NCBI GenBank assembly: GCA_964407925.1
Contig: CAYOXM010000014.1
Coordinates: forward strand, 1 to 31,866
From: CAYOXM01 sp964407925
GTDB lineage: Bacteria; Patescibacteriota; Patescibacteriia; SG8-24
Length of the DNA: 31,866 nucleotides
Reading direction: 5' to 3'
Program-made: the position numbers and the translations under genes
Shown: one piece after another, positions 21,292 through 28,207 of the stretch
Layout: each line of letters opens with the position of its first letter
Position numbering within the stretch: the stretch's first letter is position 1
Notes under the pieces: model-generated
What the model was told of the DNA's origin: nothing
What the model saw: only the letters and a program-made list of their open reading frames with translations
The model's database searches: none

Positions 21292-22389
21292 TTAGAGGTA
21301 TTTCTGCAGCGCGCGGTCCTCCTGCAAAGCGCCGACGATCTTTTTCACGTCCTGCGCGCGATCCTTCGGACAGACGAGGATCGCGTCGGCGGTCTCGATG
21401 ATGATCATGTCGTGCACGCCGGCCGTCGCGACGAGCTTGCCGCCGTAGCTGTAAATCAGGTTGCCGCCGGAATCGACGCTGACGTGCCTCCCTTTCACCA
21501 CGTTCGCGGTCGGGTGGACGGAGAGGATGTCCTTCACCGTGCGCCAATGGCCGACGTCCGCCCAGCCGAAATCCGCGGGGATGACGAGCATCTTCTTCTC
21601 CTTCTCGAGGATGCCGTAATCGACGCTGACGGCGGGGAGCTTGGCGAACAGCTGGTGCACGCGCTTCTCCGCGGCGCGGACGCCGAGGAGCGGCATCATC
21701 TTCCCGAACAGCTCCGCGTGCGCGGGGAGGTGCTTGGCGTACAGCGCGAGGAACGCGTCGACGCGCGCGACGATGAGCGTGGGGTTCCACAGGTAGCCGC
21801 CGTGGCTGACGTACTCCTCCGCGGTGCGGCGCTCCGGCTTCTCGACGAACCGCTCGACGGCGAAGACGTGGTCGGTCTTGCCGCCGTGCTCGAGGCGCAA
21901 CGCGCGTTCCCCCGTCTTGATGTAGCCGTAGCCGGTCTCGGGATACGACGGCGTGATGCCGACGAGCACGACGTGGTCGGGTTTCTCCTCGACGGCGCGC
22001 GCCGCGGCGGCGAGGACGCGGTGGTACTCGGGGACGTCGCGGACGTAGGCGTCGGAGTTCACGATGACGAACGTCGCGGCAGGATCGCCCTTCGCGAGAT
22101 GCGACAGCGCGAACCCGATGGCGGAAGCGGTGTCGCGGCGCGACGGCTCGAGGATCAAATTCTTTTCGGAGAGCGTCGGGAGCTGTGCCAGCACCGCGTC
22201 GCGCTGCGACTCGGCGGTCGCGACGAAAATGTCGCGTGCCGCGAACCCCTTGCGCACGCGGTCGTACGTCGCGGCGAGGAGCGTGGCATTGCCGATGATC
22301 GGCTCGAACTGCTTGGGCGTGCTCTTGCGCGAGACCGGCCAGAGCCGCGTCCCGCCGCCGCCCGCGAGGATGAGCGCTTTCATGGTCAT
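21292..22389 (-). CDS. manC: Mannose-1-phosphate guanylyltransferase
   Basis: A 365-residue enzyme making GDP-mannose from mannose-1-phosphate and GTP for surface glycans. LILAGGGGTRLWPVSRKSTPKQF is the nucleotidyltransferase signature (~6-28), with VNSDAYV (~110), GYGYIKTG and VERFVEKP (~150-190), and YGILEKEKKMLVIPADFGWADVGHW (~265-290). There is no C-terminal phosphomannose isomerase domain, so it is the short form. ATG 22389 overlaps the PAP2 stop (ATGA), suggesting coupling; an alternative ATG is at 22383. Confidence 0.93.
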   Translation of the reverse strand: MTMKALILAGGGGTRLWPVSRKSTPKQFEPIIGNATLLAATYDRVRKGFAARDIFVATAESQRDAVLAQLPTLSEKNLILEPSRRDTASAIGFALSHLAKGDPAATFVIVNSDAYVRDVPEYHRVLAAAARAVEEKPDHVVLVGITPSYPETGYGYIKTGERALRLEHGGKTDHVFAVERFVEKPERRTAEEYVSHGGYLWNPTLIVARVDAFLALYAKHLPAHAELFGKMMPLLGVRAAEKRVHQLFAKLPAVSVDYGILEKEKKMLVIPADFGWADVGHWRTVKDILSVHPTANVVKGRHVSVDSGGNLIYSYGGKLVATAGVHDMIIIETADAILVCPKDRAQDVKKIVGALQEDRALQKYL

Positions 22390-22976
22390 AGGCGCGTCTT
22401 TACCTTGAGGAAACGCTTGAACATCTCGAGGTCGCCGAGGATGGCGCCGCCGAAACGGACGGCGAGCGCCCAGAACAGGCCGACGAAGATGCCGACGACG
22501 ATGTCGAGCGGATAATGCACGCCGACGTACACGCGGCCGAGCGCGACGGCGCACGCCGCGACGAGGAGCGCGAGGCCGAGCGGAAGGTCGACGAGGAGCA
22601 TCGAAAACGCGAGCGCGAACGCGACGGACGAGTGGCTCGACGGGAAGGAATGCGGCGAGAGCGGCGGCGGGATGAGCCGATGGACGTCGTGAAGCGCGAC
22701 GAACGGCCGCCGCCGGAAGATGAACATGCTGAACACCCAATTGCCCACGAACGCGAGCGCGCTGGCCGCGACCGCACGCGCCTCGGTCGAGGCGAGCACG
22801 GCGGCGAACGCCCGCGCCTCGGGACGGCGCAGCGCCATGTACAGGCGGACGAACACCGCGGCGAACATCACGAAGATCAGCCAGCGCGCGCAGAACACGC
22901 CGACCGCATCGAGCGCGGGATACCGTCCGGCGAGGTTGTTGAGGCGGCGGAACGCCTCGGCGTCGAAGCGGATCAT
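22386..22976 (-). CDS. PAP2-family membrane phosphatase
   Basis: A 196-residue protein with about five membrane segments. The PAP2 signature is present: RRRPFVAL (~90), PSSHSSVAFA (~115-124) and GRVYVGVHYPLDIVVG (~150-165). It probably dephosphorylates a lipid phosphate such as undecaprenyl pyrophosphate, fitting its place before manC and mltG. It is the first gene of the run. TTTACC (23013-23008), 17 bases, TACCCT (22990-22985) precedes the ATG by only 8 bases, so the message may be leaderless. Confidence 0.92.
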   Translation of the reverse strand: MIRFDAEAFRRLNNLAGRYPALDAVGVFCARWLIFVMFAAVFVRLYMALRRPEARAFAAVLASTEARAVAASALAFVGNWVFSMFIFRRRPFVALHDVHRLIPPPLSPHSFPSSHSSVAFALAFSMLLVDLPLGLALLVAACAVALGRVYVGVHYPLDIVVGIFVGLFWALAVRFGGAILGDLEMFKRFLKVKTRL

Positions 22977-23051
22977 ACGCGTGTAGGGTACAACGGATGC
23001 CGTGAACGGTAAACGGTCGCCGCTCAACCTAGCATTTTTTTCGCCGAAACG

Positions 23052-23079
23052 GTGAAGCAGGGCAAGCCCTGCGGCTACA
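23052..23079 (-). repeat. GTAG-type REP-like hairpin repeat, unit 8
   Basis: Stem GCAGGG with CCCTGC. Inverted pair with unit 9 across only 3 bases. Confidence 0.9.
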
Positions 23080-23082
23080 ATT

Positions 23083-23110
23083 TGTAGCTGCGAGGCTTGC
23101 CTCGCTTCAC
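23083..23110 (+). repeat. GTAG-type REP-like hairpin repeat, unit 9
   Basis: TGTAGC foot, stem GCGAGG with CCTCGC around CTTG, ending TTCAC. The TCA at 23107-23109 is the nth stop codon on the other strand. Confidence 0.9.
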
Positions 23111-23751
23111 TTTTTTACCTTGGACGGCGCGGGCGTCTTTTTCGGATAGCGGCAAAAACGCGCCACGGGGCACGTCCAGCACTTGGGGACGCCGGGGATG
23201 CAGACGTCGCGGCCGAACGACACCATCACGCGGTTCACGTCGAGCCAGTGCTTTTGCGGCAGGACGCGACGGAGGTCCTTTTCGGTGCCGACGGGGTCCT
23301 TCGCCTTGGCCCAACCGAGGCGGTTCGCGATGCGGTGGACGTGCGTGTCGACGGCGATCGCAGGAATGCCGAAGGCGTACACCAGCACGCAGGACGCGGT
23401 CTTCCTGCCGACGGCGGGGAGCTCGACCAGCGCATCGAGGTCGGCGGGAACCGTCCCGCCGTGCCGGCTGACGAGCACCTTGGCGAGCGCGACGACGTTT
23501 TTCGCCTTGGTGCGATAGAGGCCGATGGTCTTGAGGACGGCGGCGACGTCCCCCGCTTTCGCCTTGGCGAGCGCGGTTATGGTCGGATAACGCGCCATGA
23601 GCCGCCGGAACGCCGGCTCGGTCTGGTCGTCGCGCGTGCGCGCCGACAGCGCGGTGAACAGCAGGACCTCCCACGGCGTGTCCTTTGAGGACGCCGCAGG
23701 CTCCCTGTACCGCCGCTTGAGTTCCCGCATCGTCGCGTCGAAACGGTCCAT
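23107..23751 (-). CDS. nth: Endonuclease III (DNA glycosylase/AP lyase)
   Basis: A 214-residue base excision repair enzyme. LFTALSARTRDD (~31-42), helix-hairpin-helix LPAVGRKTASCVL (~111-123, with the catalytic Lys), VDTHVHRIANRLGW with the catalytic Asp (~134), and the iron-sulfur cluster motif C-x6-C-x2-C-x5-C (CIPGVPKCWTCPVARFC). The Lys points to a bifunctional glycosylase/lyase of the Nth type rather than MutY. CATACT (23765-23760) lies 8 bases before the ATG. The stop TGA lies inside REP-like unit 9. Confidence 0.95.
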   Translation of the reverse strand: MDRFDATMRELKRRYREPAASSKDTPWEVLLFTALSARTRDDQTEPAFRRLMARYPTITALAKAKAGDVAAVLKTIGLYRTKAKNVVALAKVLVSRHGGTVPADLDALVELPAVGRKTASCVLVYAFGIPAIAVDTHVHRIANRLGWAKAKDPVGTEKDLRRVLPQKHWLDVNRVMVSFGRDVCIPGVPKCWTCPVARFCRYPKKTPAPSKVKK

Positions 23752-23832
23752 AGGCCTTCAGTATGCCCGCCGGAGGGCGAACGGGGAAACTCCGGTGGCA
23801 TTTCCGCACGCGGAGGGGTATCATTGCGGGGT

Positions 23833-24225
23833 ATGGCGAAACCAACCGAACAGCGCTCGCAAAAAGTCATTCTCATCGTCGACGACGACGTGTTCATCTC
23901 GGGCATCTACGCCACCAAGCTGAATGTCGAAGGGTACGAGGTCCATCAGGCGATCGACGGCGAGGCCGGATTCGCGATGGCGAAGGAAGTCCTGCCGGAC
24001 GTCATCCTGCTCGACGTGCTGATGCCGAAGATGGACGGCTTCGAGACGCTCAAGAAGCTCAAATCGACCGCGTCGACGAAGCGCATTCCCGTCCTCATGC
24101 TCACGAGCATGGGACAGAAAGAAGACATCGACCGCGGCCTGAGCGGCGGCGCGGCCGACTACCTCCTCAAGACGCAGACTCTGCCGACGGACGCGGTCGA
24201 CAAAATCAAGAAACTCCTCGGATAA
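23833..24225 (+). CDS. Single-domain response regulator
   Basis: A 130-residue CheY-like receiver with no output domain. The acidic pocket is D17-D19, the phospho-acceptor D61 (LLDVLMPKMDGF), T91 is the switch Thr and K113 the conserved Lys. The partner kinase is not in the window. For the start, ATG 23833 has TATCAT (23819-23824) 8 bases upstream and could be leaderless. Alternatively TTG 23824 has GGAGG 7 bases upstream and would add three residues. A strong terminator follows. Confidence 0.93.
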   Translation: MAKPTEQRSQKVILIVDDDVFISGIYATKLNVEGYEVHQAIDGEAGFAMAKEVLPDVILLDVLMPKMDGFETLKKLKSTASTKRIPVLMLTSMGQKEDIDRGLSGGAADYLLKTQTLPTDAVDKIKKLLG

Positions 24226-24230
24226 GAAAG

Positions 24231-24259
24231 AACGCCCCGCATGACGCGGGGCGTTTTTG
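24231..24259 (+). terminator. Terminator after response regulator
   Basis: AACGCCCCGC (24231-24240), loop ATGAC, GCGGGGCGTT (24246-24255), then TTTG. Confidence 0.93.
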
Positions 24260-24314
24260 AAAACGAAAGGGAAAGGGCGAGCGCCCTTCCCCATGGACTG
24301 TATGTCGACCGCGG

Positions 24315-25244
24315 CTATGAGAGCGCGCGTTCGAGCGGCCGCTGCTCCCGGAGGGGAACGACGAGCCTTTGGTAAGCGTAGACGATGAACGGATGGGCGC
24401 GCACCAGGCAGTAGCGGACGTAGTTGTTGTCGTCCGTGTCCCGCGTGATGACGCCGTGCTCGATCAGGAACTCCAGGCGCCGCTTGACGTCGTCTTCGGT
24501 GAGGCCGAGCCCGCGGACTTCCGGGGCGAGGCGGACGGCGTCGAGCATCCTGCGGAATCCCCACTTCGCGCGGTTGATCTCGTACCGCGCGTCGAGCAGT
24601 TGGACGAAGGTCGCGAGGACGCGGAAACAGTCGTCGCCCTCGCGGTCGTCCGCGCGGTAGGAACCGCTTGCGAACAAGGAACTGATGCGACCGAGAACCT
24701 CGTCCTCGGCTTCCGGCGTGACGTACGGGACGGCGCCGTCGCTGTGCTGCAGGAGTACCGGATTGTCGCGATGCGTCGGCGTGAGGATGCGGACGCGCTT
24801 GCCGGCGTCGCGCAGCTGCTGGACGACGCGGATGTAGTCGCGGTCGACGCTGCCGAGGACGACCTCGTCCACGGGCAGGAAGTCGGCGACCTTCTGCATC
24901 TTCTCGATGATGGCGGCGTCGACGAGGTCCTTGCACCCGTCGCTTTTCTCGCTGACGAGCTTCGGGCAGTCCTGGATGTCAAACCCTTCCGTGAAGAGCT
25001 CGGCGCGACGCGCGTACGGGAGACGTGACGAATCGACGAAGACGGCTGACCAGCACAGCGTACCGACGGTCCGGACGCGACGCTTGATCTTCGCGGCGCT
25101 GACCGCGATGCCGCGGTCGGTGCACGAGGTGTGGAAGTTGTCCCAATCGATCAGCACGGCGACGCGTGATGCGCGCTCGCGCGCGCTGCCGGGACACGAC
25201 GGCGGTTGAACGAGGCCGTTCGCGTTACCTTCCGGTGCAGTCAT
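24315..25244 (-). CDS. NYN-domain (LabA/PIN-like) protein with C-terminal winged-helix region
   Basis: A 309-residue protein. The NYN fold, a PIN-like RNase fold, spans ~27-175, with VLIDWDNF (D33, D35), CKDLVDAAIIEKM and LGSVDRDYIRVVQQLRDAGKRV carrying the acidic residues. The C-terminal half (~205-290) is helical with GLTEDDVKRRLEFLIEHGVI, a winged-helix look, which may bind nucleic acid. A role in RNA processing is likely by family but unproven. The start follows AGAGGAG at about 9 bases. It has a clear promoter of its own with an ~80-base leader. Confidence 0.87.
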   Translation of the reverse strand: MTAPEGNANGLVQPPSCPGSARERASRVAVLIDWDNFHTSCTDRGIAVSAAKIKRRVRTVGTLCWSAVFVDSSRLPYARRAELFTEGFDIQDCPKLVSEKSDGCKDLVDAAIIEKMQKVADFLPVDEVVLGSVDRDYIRVVQQLRDAGKRVRILTPTHRDNPVLLQHSDGAVPYVTPEAEDEVLGRISSLFASGSYRADDREGDDCFRVLATFVQLLDARYEINRAKWGFRRMLDAVRLAPEVRGLGLTEDDVKRRLEFLIEHGVITRDTDDNNYVRYCLVRAHPFIVYAYQRLVVPLREQRPLERALS

Positions 25245-25331
25245 GAGGCTTGCTCCTCTTCTGTGCGTCGCCGGACCTTTCCGACGACGAGCGGGTGGCG
25301 GTTACGCTCAAGAAGTAATGAACGCCGCACG

Positions 25332-25360
25332 ATGATACGCGAGCGGACGCGTTCCGTCAA
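25332..25360 (-). promoter_or_regulatory. Promoter of NYN-domain gene
   Basis: On the minus strand TTGACG (25360-25355), 17 bases, TATCAT (25337-25332). It begins right after the stop codon of the upstream prepilin-like gene. Confidence 0.75.
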
Positions 25361-25362
25361 GG

Positions 25363-27216
25363 TCAGGCTTGGAAGTTTTGTCCACCGCCCGGACCGGCGG
25401 GCGGGGGCGGCGGCGGGAGCGGTTCCGAGGCGGGAGCAGGCTGTGCAGGAGGGGGCGGAGGAACCGGTTCCGCAACCGGTGCCGCCGGCATCGGCATGGC
25501 GGGAGCGGGCGGCGGGACAGGGGCCGCAGTCGGCGGTGCGGGCGGCATCTGCGGTTCGGGGGCGGGCTCGGTTTTCTTTACCGGTGCGGCGGCGGGAGGC
25601 TTTCCCGCGTCATAACCGGCGCCCATCTTGGTATTCGGCGGCGGCGTCGGACCGGGCGGCGGTACGGGAATGCCCACTTGCACGGCAAGCGGGAGATCGG
25701 AAGCGATGACCGTCGGCTCGGTCGTCGCGGAGAGGTCGATGGGATCGGTCTCGGTTTTTTGGAAGCCGGGCTTCGTGACCGTCAGGTAGTAGACGTTGCC
25801 GCCGACACGGAAGTGATAGCGGCCGTGGCGGTCGGTGACCTGCGACTCGAGCAGCTTGTTATACTTCGCCTCGAAAATGCGGAGAATCGCGTGCGGTACC
25901 GGTCGGCGCGACACCTGCTCGTACACGATGCCCCAGTTCTTCGGTTCGGGCGGGGTGGCGAGGCGGCGGAACAGCAGGTACGTGACGACCTGCGCCGCGA
26001 ACAGCAGCCCGACGAACACCGACGGCGTGATGACGAACGAGAGGCCGCCGAGCACGGGACTCGCCGCGGCGATGACGCGCTGCAGCTTCCGGCCGCGGTC
26101 CTTCTTGAGCACGATGTCGTCCGCCGTTTCGCCCGCGACCGGGTCGAGCGGGATGTTCGGCGTGAGGATCGCGCCCTGCGTCCCCACCTCGATGACCTCG
26201 CCGTGATACAGGTCGGTGAACGGACCGTCCTCGCGCTTGTTCGCGGTGAGCGCGCTCGGGAAGGCGAAGCCGTTCTTCGCCGCCTCGATGCGGTAACGGC
26301 CGGCCTGGGCGAGGAACGAGAAGCGTCCCTGGATGTCGGTGACGGTGCTCTTCACGATGCGGTTCGTCTGCGCGTCGCGGAGGCGGACGATCACGAGGTC
26401 TTCGCCGAGGCGCGACAAGGGATTGTAGACCGTGCCCCAGGCCTTGCGCTTGCGCCGGCCGAACATCAGGAACGGCTGCGACAGGAAGAGGAACGCGTAC
26501 GACAGCGTCGAGCCGGTGGTGATGGCGGTGTTGGCGATGGCCGCGGCGGCGACCGCGGGCGCCACAGCGACCTGGTTGACCGTCTTCACGTTCTTGTCCT
26601 CGACGAACGCCTCGACGGCGAACGTGGTCGAATTCGCGACCTCCGCGAGCTGGGCCTGCACCGCCTTGAGTCCGACGATCTCGCCGCCCGCCTGCTTGAT
26701 GCCCTCGCCGGCGTAGCCGCCTTCGGCGCCAGCGATGCCCGCCGGAGTCATGGCGTGCGGTCCGGCCAGGTAGTTGCCCTGCGGACGTTCGAGCGAGAAC
26801 AGGATCGCGTACGCCTCACACCGTCCGGAATCGCAATCCGAACCGTCGCGCTGCAGCGAGCGGTAGACGTACGGGATGCCGTTCGGCGGCGGATTCGCGG
26901 GGACGAGGATCATGTACAGCGTCCCGGTCTGCTTCGGCGCGAATCCCGCGTCGGACAGCACCTTGGTGGAATCGACCCCGAGGATCGTCCCCTCCCTGCC
27001 CGCGCGGCCGTCCGGCGGGTAGAAGCTGTTGTTTTCGAAAAAAAGCTCGAGCGCGGTCTGGACCTGCTTGAGGTCGGAGACGCGTTTCACGTCTCGTGCG
27101 CTCGCGCGGGCGCTCGAATACGAAACCGTGCCCACGGTGGCGAGGGTACCGATGATGCTCATGACGACGAGCAGTTCGGGGAGGGTGAAACCGCGATTTC
27201 GTCCTTTGCCGCGCAT
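25363..27216 (-). CDS. Prepilin-like protein with two carboxypeptidase-regulatory-like domains and Pro-rich tail
   Basis: A 617-residue protein. Residues ~1-35 are a type IV prepilin leader and helix (RNRG-FTLPELLVVMSIIGTL; cleavage after Gly expected), followed by a pseudopilin-like globular part with DLKQVQTALELFF and FYPPDGR. Two hydrophobic regions (~225-255 and ~390-420) each precede a carboxypeptidase-regulatory-like beta-sandwich with VTDIQGRFSF and VTDRHGRYHF. The last ~90 residues are Pro/Ala-rich. The fusion suggests a surface protein handled by a type IV pilus-like machine. ATG 27216 is preferred; ATG 27243 overlaps a likely -10. No ribosome binding site is seen. Confidence 0.8.
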   Translation of the reverse strand: MRGKGRNRGFTLPELLVVMSIIGTLATVGTVSYSSARASARDVKRVSDLKQVQTALELFFENNSFYPPDGRAGREGTILGVDSTKVLSDAGFAPKQTGTLYMILVPANPPPNGIPYVYRSLQRDGSDCDSGRCEAYAILFSLERPQGNYLAGPHAMTPAGIAGAEGGYAGEGIKQAGGEIVGLKAVQAQLAEVANSTTFAVEAFVEDKNVKTVNQVAVAPAVAAAAIANTAITTGSTLSYAFLFLSQPFLMFGRRKRKAWGTVYNPLSRLGEDLVIVRLRDAQTNRIVKSTVTDIQGRFSFLAQAGRYRIEAAKNGFAFPSALTANKREDGPFTDLYHGEVIEVGTQGAILTPNIPLDPVAGETADDIVLKKDRGRKLQRVIAAASPVLGGLSFVITPSVFVGLLFAAQVVTYLLFRRLATPPEPKNWGIVYEQVSRRPVPHAILRIFEAKYNKLLESQVTDRHGRYHFRVGGNVYYLTVTKPGFQKTETDPIDLSATTEPTVIASDLPLAVQVGIPVPPPGPTPPPNTKMGAGYDAGKPPAAAPVKKTEPAPEPQMPPAPPTAAPVPPPAPAMPMPAAPVAEPVPPPPPAQPAPASEPLPPPPPPAGPGGGQNFQA

Positions 27217-27222
27217 GAAAAA

Positions 27223-27238
27223 GGAGGCTTTTGCCTCC
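27223..27238 (-). terminator. Hairpin with T-tract just before the prepilin-like start
   Basis: On the minus strand GGAGGC, loop AAAA, GCCTCC, then TTTTTC and ATG 27216. It looks like a terminator for mutM, or a 5' hairpin that masks GGAGG. Confidence 0.7.
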
Positions 27239-27241
27239 GTC

Positions 27242-27250
27242 ATTTTAGCA
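27242..27250 (-). promoter_or_regulatory. Extended -10 element before the prepilin-like gene
   Basis: TGCTAAAAT on the minus strand fits the extended -10 pattern. The predicted start falls at about 27235, inside the hairpin. There is no clear -35. Confidence 0.45.
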
Positions 27251-27279
27251 CTTTTCCGGTTTTTGCGCCCCACGGCGGG

Positions 27280-27301
27280 GCGAGGCAAGCCTCGCGGCTA
27301 C
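27280..27301 (-). repeat. GTAG-type REP-like hairpin repeat, unit 10
   Basis: Single unit, stem GCGAGG with CCTCGC, GTAG foot at 27301-27298; the far end is degenerate (CACGGC instead of GTGAA). The TAG in the foot is the mutM stop codon. Confidence 0.8.
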
Positions 27302-28125
27302 CGTTGGCAATCGGGGCAGAAATGCGTCCCCCGTCCGGCGAAACGGATTTTCTTCACCGTCCCGCCGCAGCGGACGCAGCGCAACCCTTCGCGGCCGTAC
27401 ACCTTGAGCCGCGGGACGTATTTCCCCTTTTTCCCGTACAGGTCGACGTAATTGTCCGCGGAACTGCCGCGGACCTTCACCGCCTCGGCGAGGTTCTTGC
27501 GCACGCCGTCGTAGATGCCGCGAAGTTCCTTTTCGGAAAGCGACGACGTCGCTCGCGTCGGCCGCACGGACGCGGACCAGCATGATTCGTCGGCATAGAT
27601 GTTGCCGACGCCGGCGATGCAAGACTGCGCCATGAGCATCGGCTTGACCTTCTTCGGCCCGCGTCCGCCCGCGCACATCCGGAATTTTTCGAACGTGAAC
27701 GACGGATCGAGCGGTTCCGGGCCGTATCCCTCCTTGTCGAACACCTTGGCGTCGAGCTCGTCCGTGCGGAACAGCTTCACGAAACCGAACTTGCGGACGT
27801 CTTCGAAAAACAGCGTCCGGCCGCCGGAAAGGCGGAAGACGAGATGCGCATGCTTGCCCGGCGCGGGCGCGCCCTTCGCGAGCAGGAACCGGCCGGTCAT
27901 CTTCAGATGCACGACGAGCGAGTTGCCGTTCGAAAGATGGACGAGCAGCAGCTTGGCGCGGCGGCCGACGGCCTTCACGCGGCTCCCCGCGACGGCGTTC
28001 GCGAACGCCCGCGCGCCGACGTTGAGACGTCCCCCATAGCGAACGTCGACGCCCAGGATGCGGGCGCCGACGATTTCCTTTTCCATTTGACGGCGGATGG
28101 TCTCGACTTCCGGAAGTTCGGGCAT
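27298..28125 (-). CDS. mutM: Formamidopyrimidine-DNA glycosylase
   Basis: A 275-residue base excision repair enzyme that removes oxidised purines. It has N-terminal PELPEVETIRR (Pro is the catalytic amine), HLKMTGRF (Lys ~75), H2TH region GVGNIYADESCW (~170-182), and a C-terminal zinc finger CVRCGG to CPDCQR with four Cys. Full length for the family. There is no ribosome binding site before ATG 28125. The stop TAG is contributed by REP-like unit 10. Confidence 0.95.
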   Translation of the reverse strand: MPELPEVETIRRQMEKEIVGARILGVDVRYGGRLNVGARAFANAVAGSRVKAVGRRAKLLLVHLSNGNSLVVHLKMTGRFLLAKGAPAPGKHAHLVFRLSGGRTLFFEDVRKFGFVKLFRTDELDAKVFDKEGYGPEPLDPSFTFEKFRMCAGGRGPKKVKPMLMAQSCIAGVGNIYADESCWSASVRPTRATSSLSEKELRGIYDGVRKNLAEAVKVRGSSADNYVDLYGKKGKYVPRLKVYGREGLRCVRCGGTVKKIRFAGRGTHFCPDCQR

Positions 28126-28164
28126 TCGAAAGGGGTCAAAGCTTCAGAAGTTCGGGGGTCAGAA

Positions 28165-28187
28165 CTCTAACCTCTGACGCTCTGACC
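28165..28187 (-). repeat. Three short tandem repeats upstream of mutM
   Basis: On the minus strand GGTCAGAG, CGTCAGAG and GGTTAGAG occur at 7-8 base spacing in the 82-base gap between gpmI and mutM. They may be a regulator site or a remnant of a dispersed repeat. Confidence 0.5.
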
Positions 28188-28207
28188 TTTGAACCTTAAT
28201 CTCTATT

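Noticed and set aside
9037..27301. Hairpin repeats as a CRISPR array
   Set aside because: Units are scattered over 18 kb, mostly in inverted pairs, with no regular spacers and no cas genes.
28133..28200. GTCAGAG octamers as a CRISPR or plasmid iteron origin
   Set aside because: Only three short copies, no spacers and no replication gene nearby.
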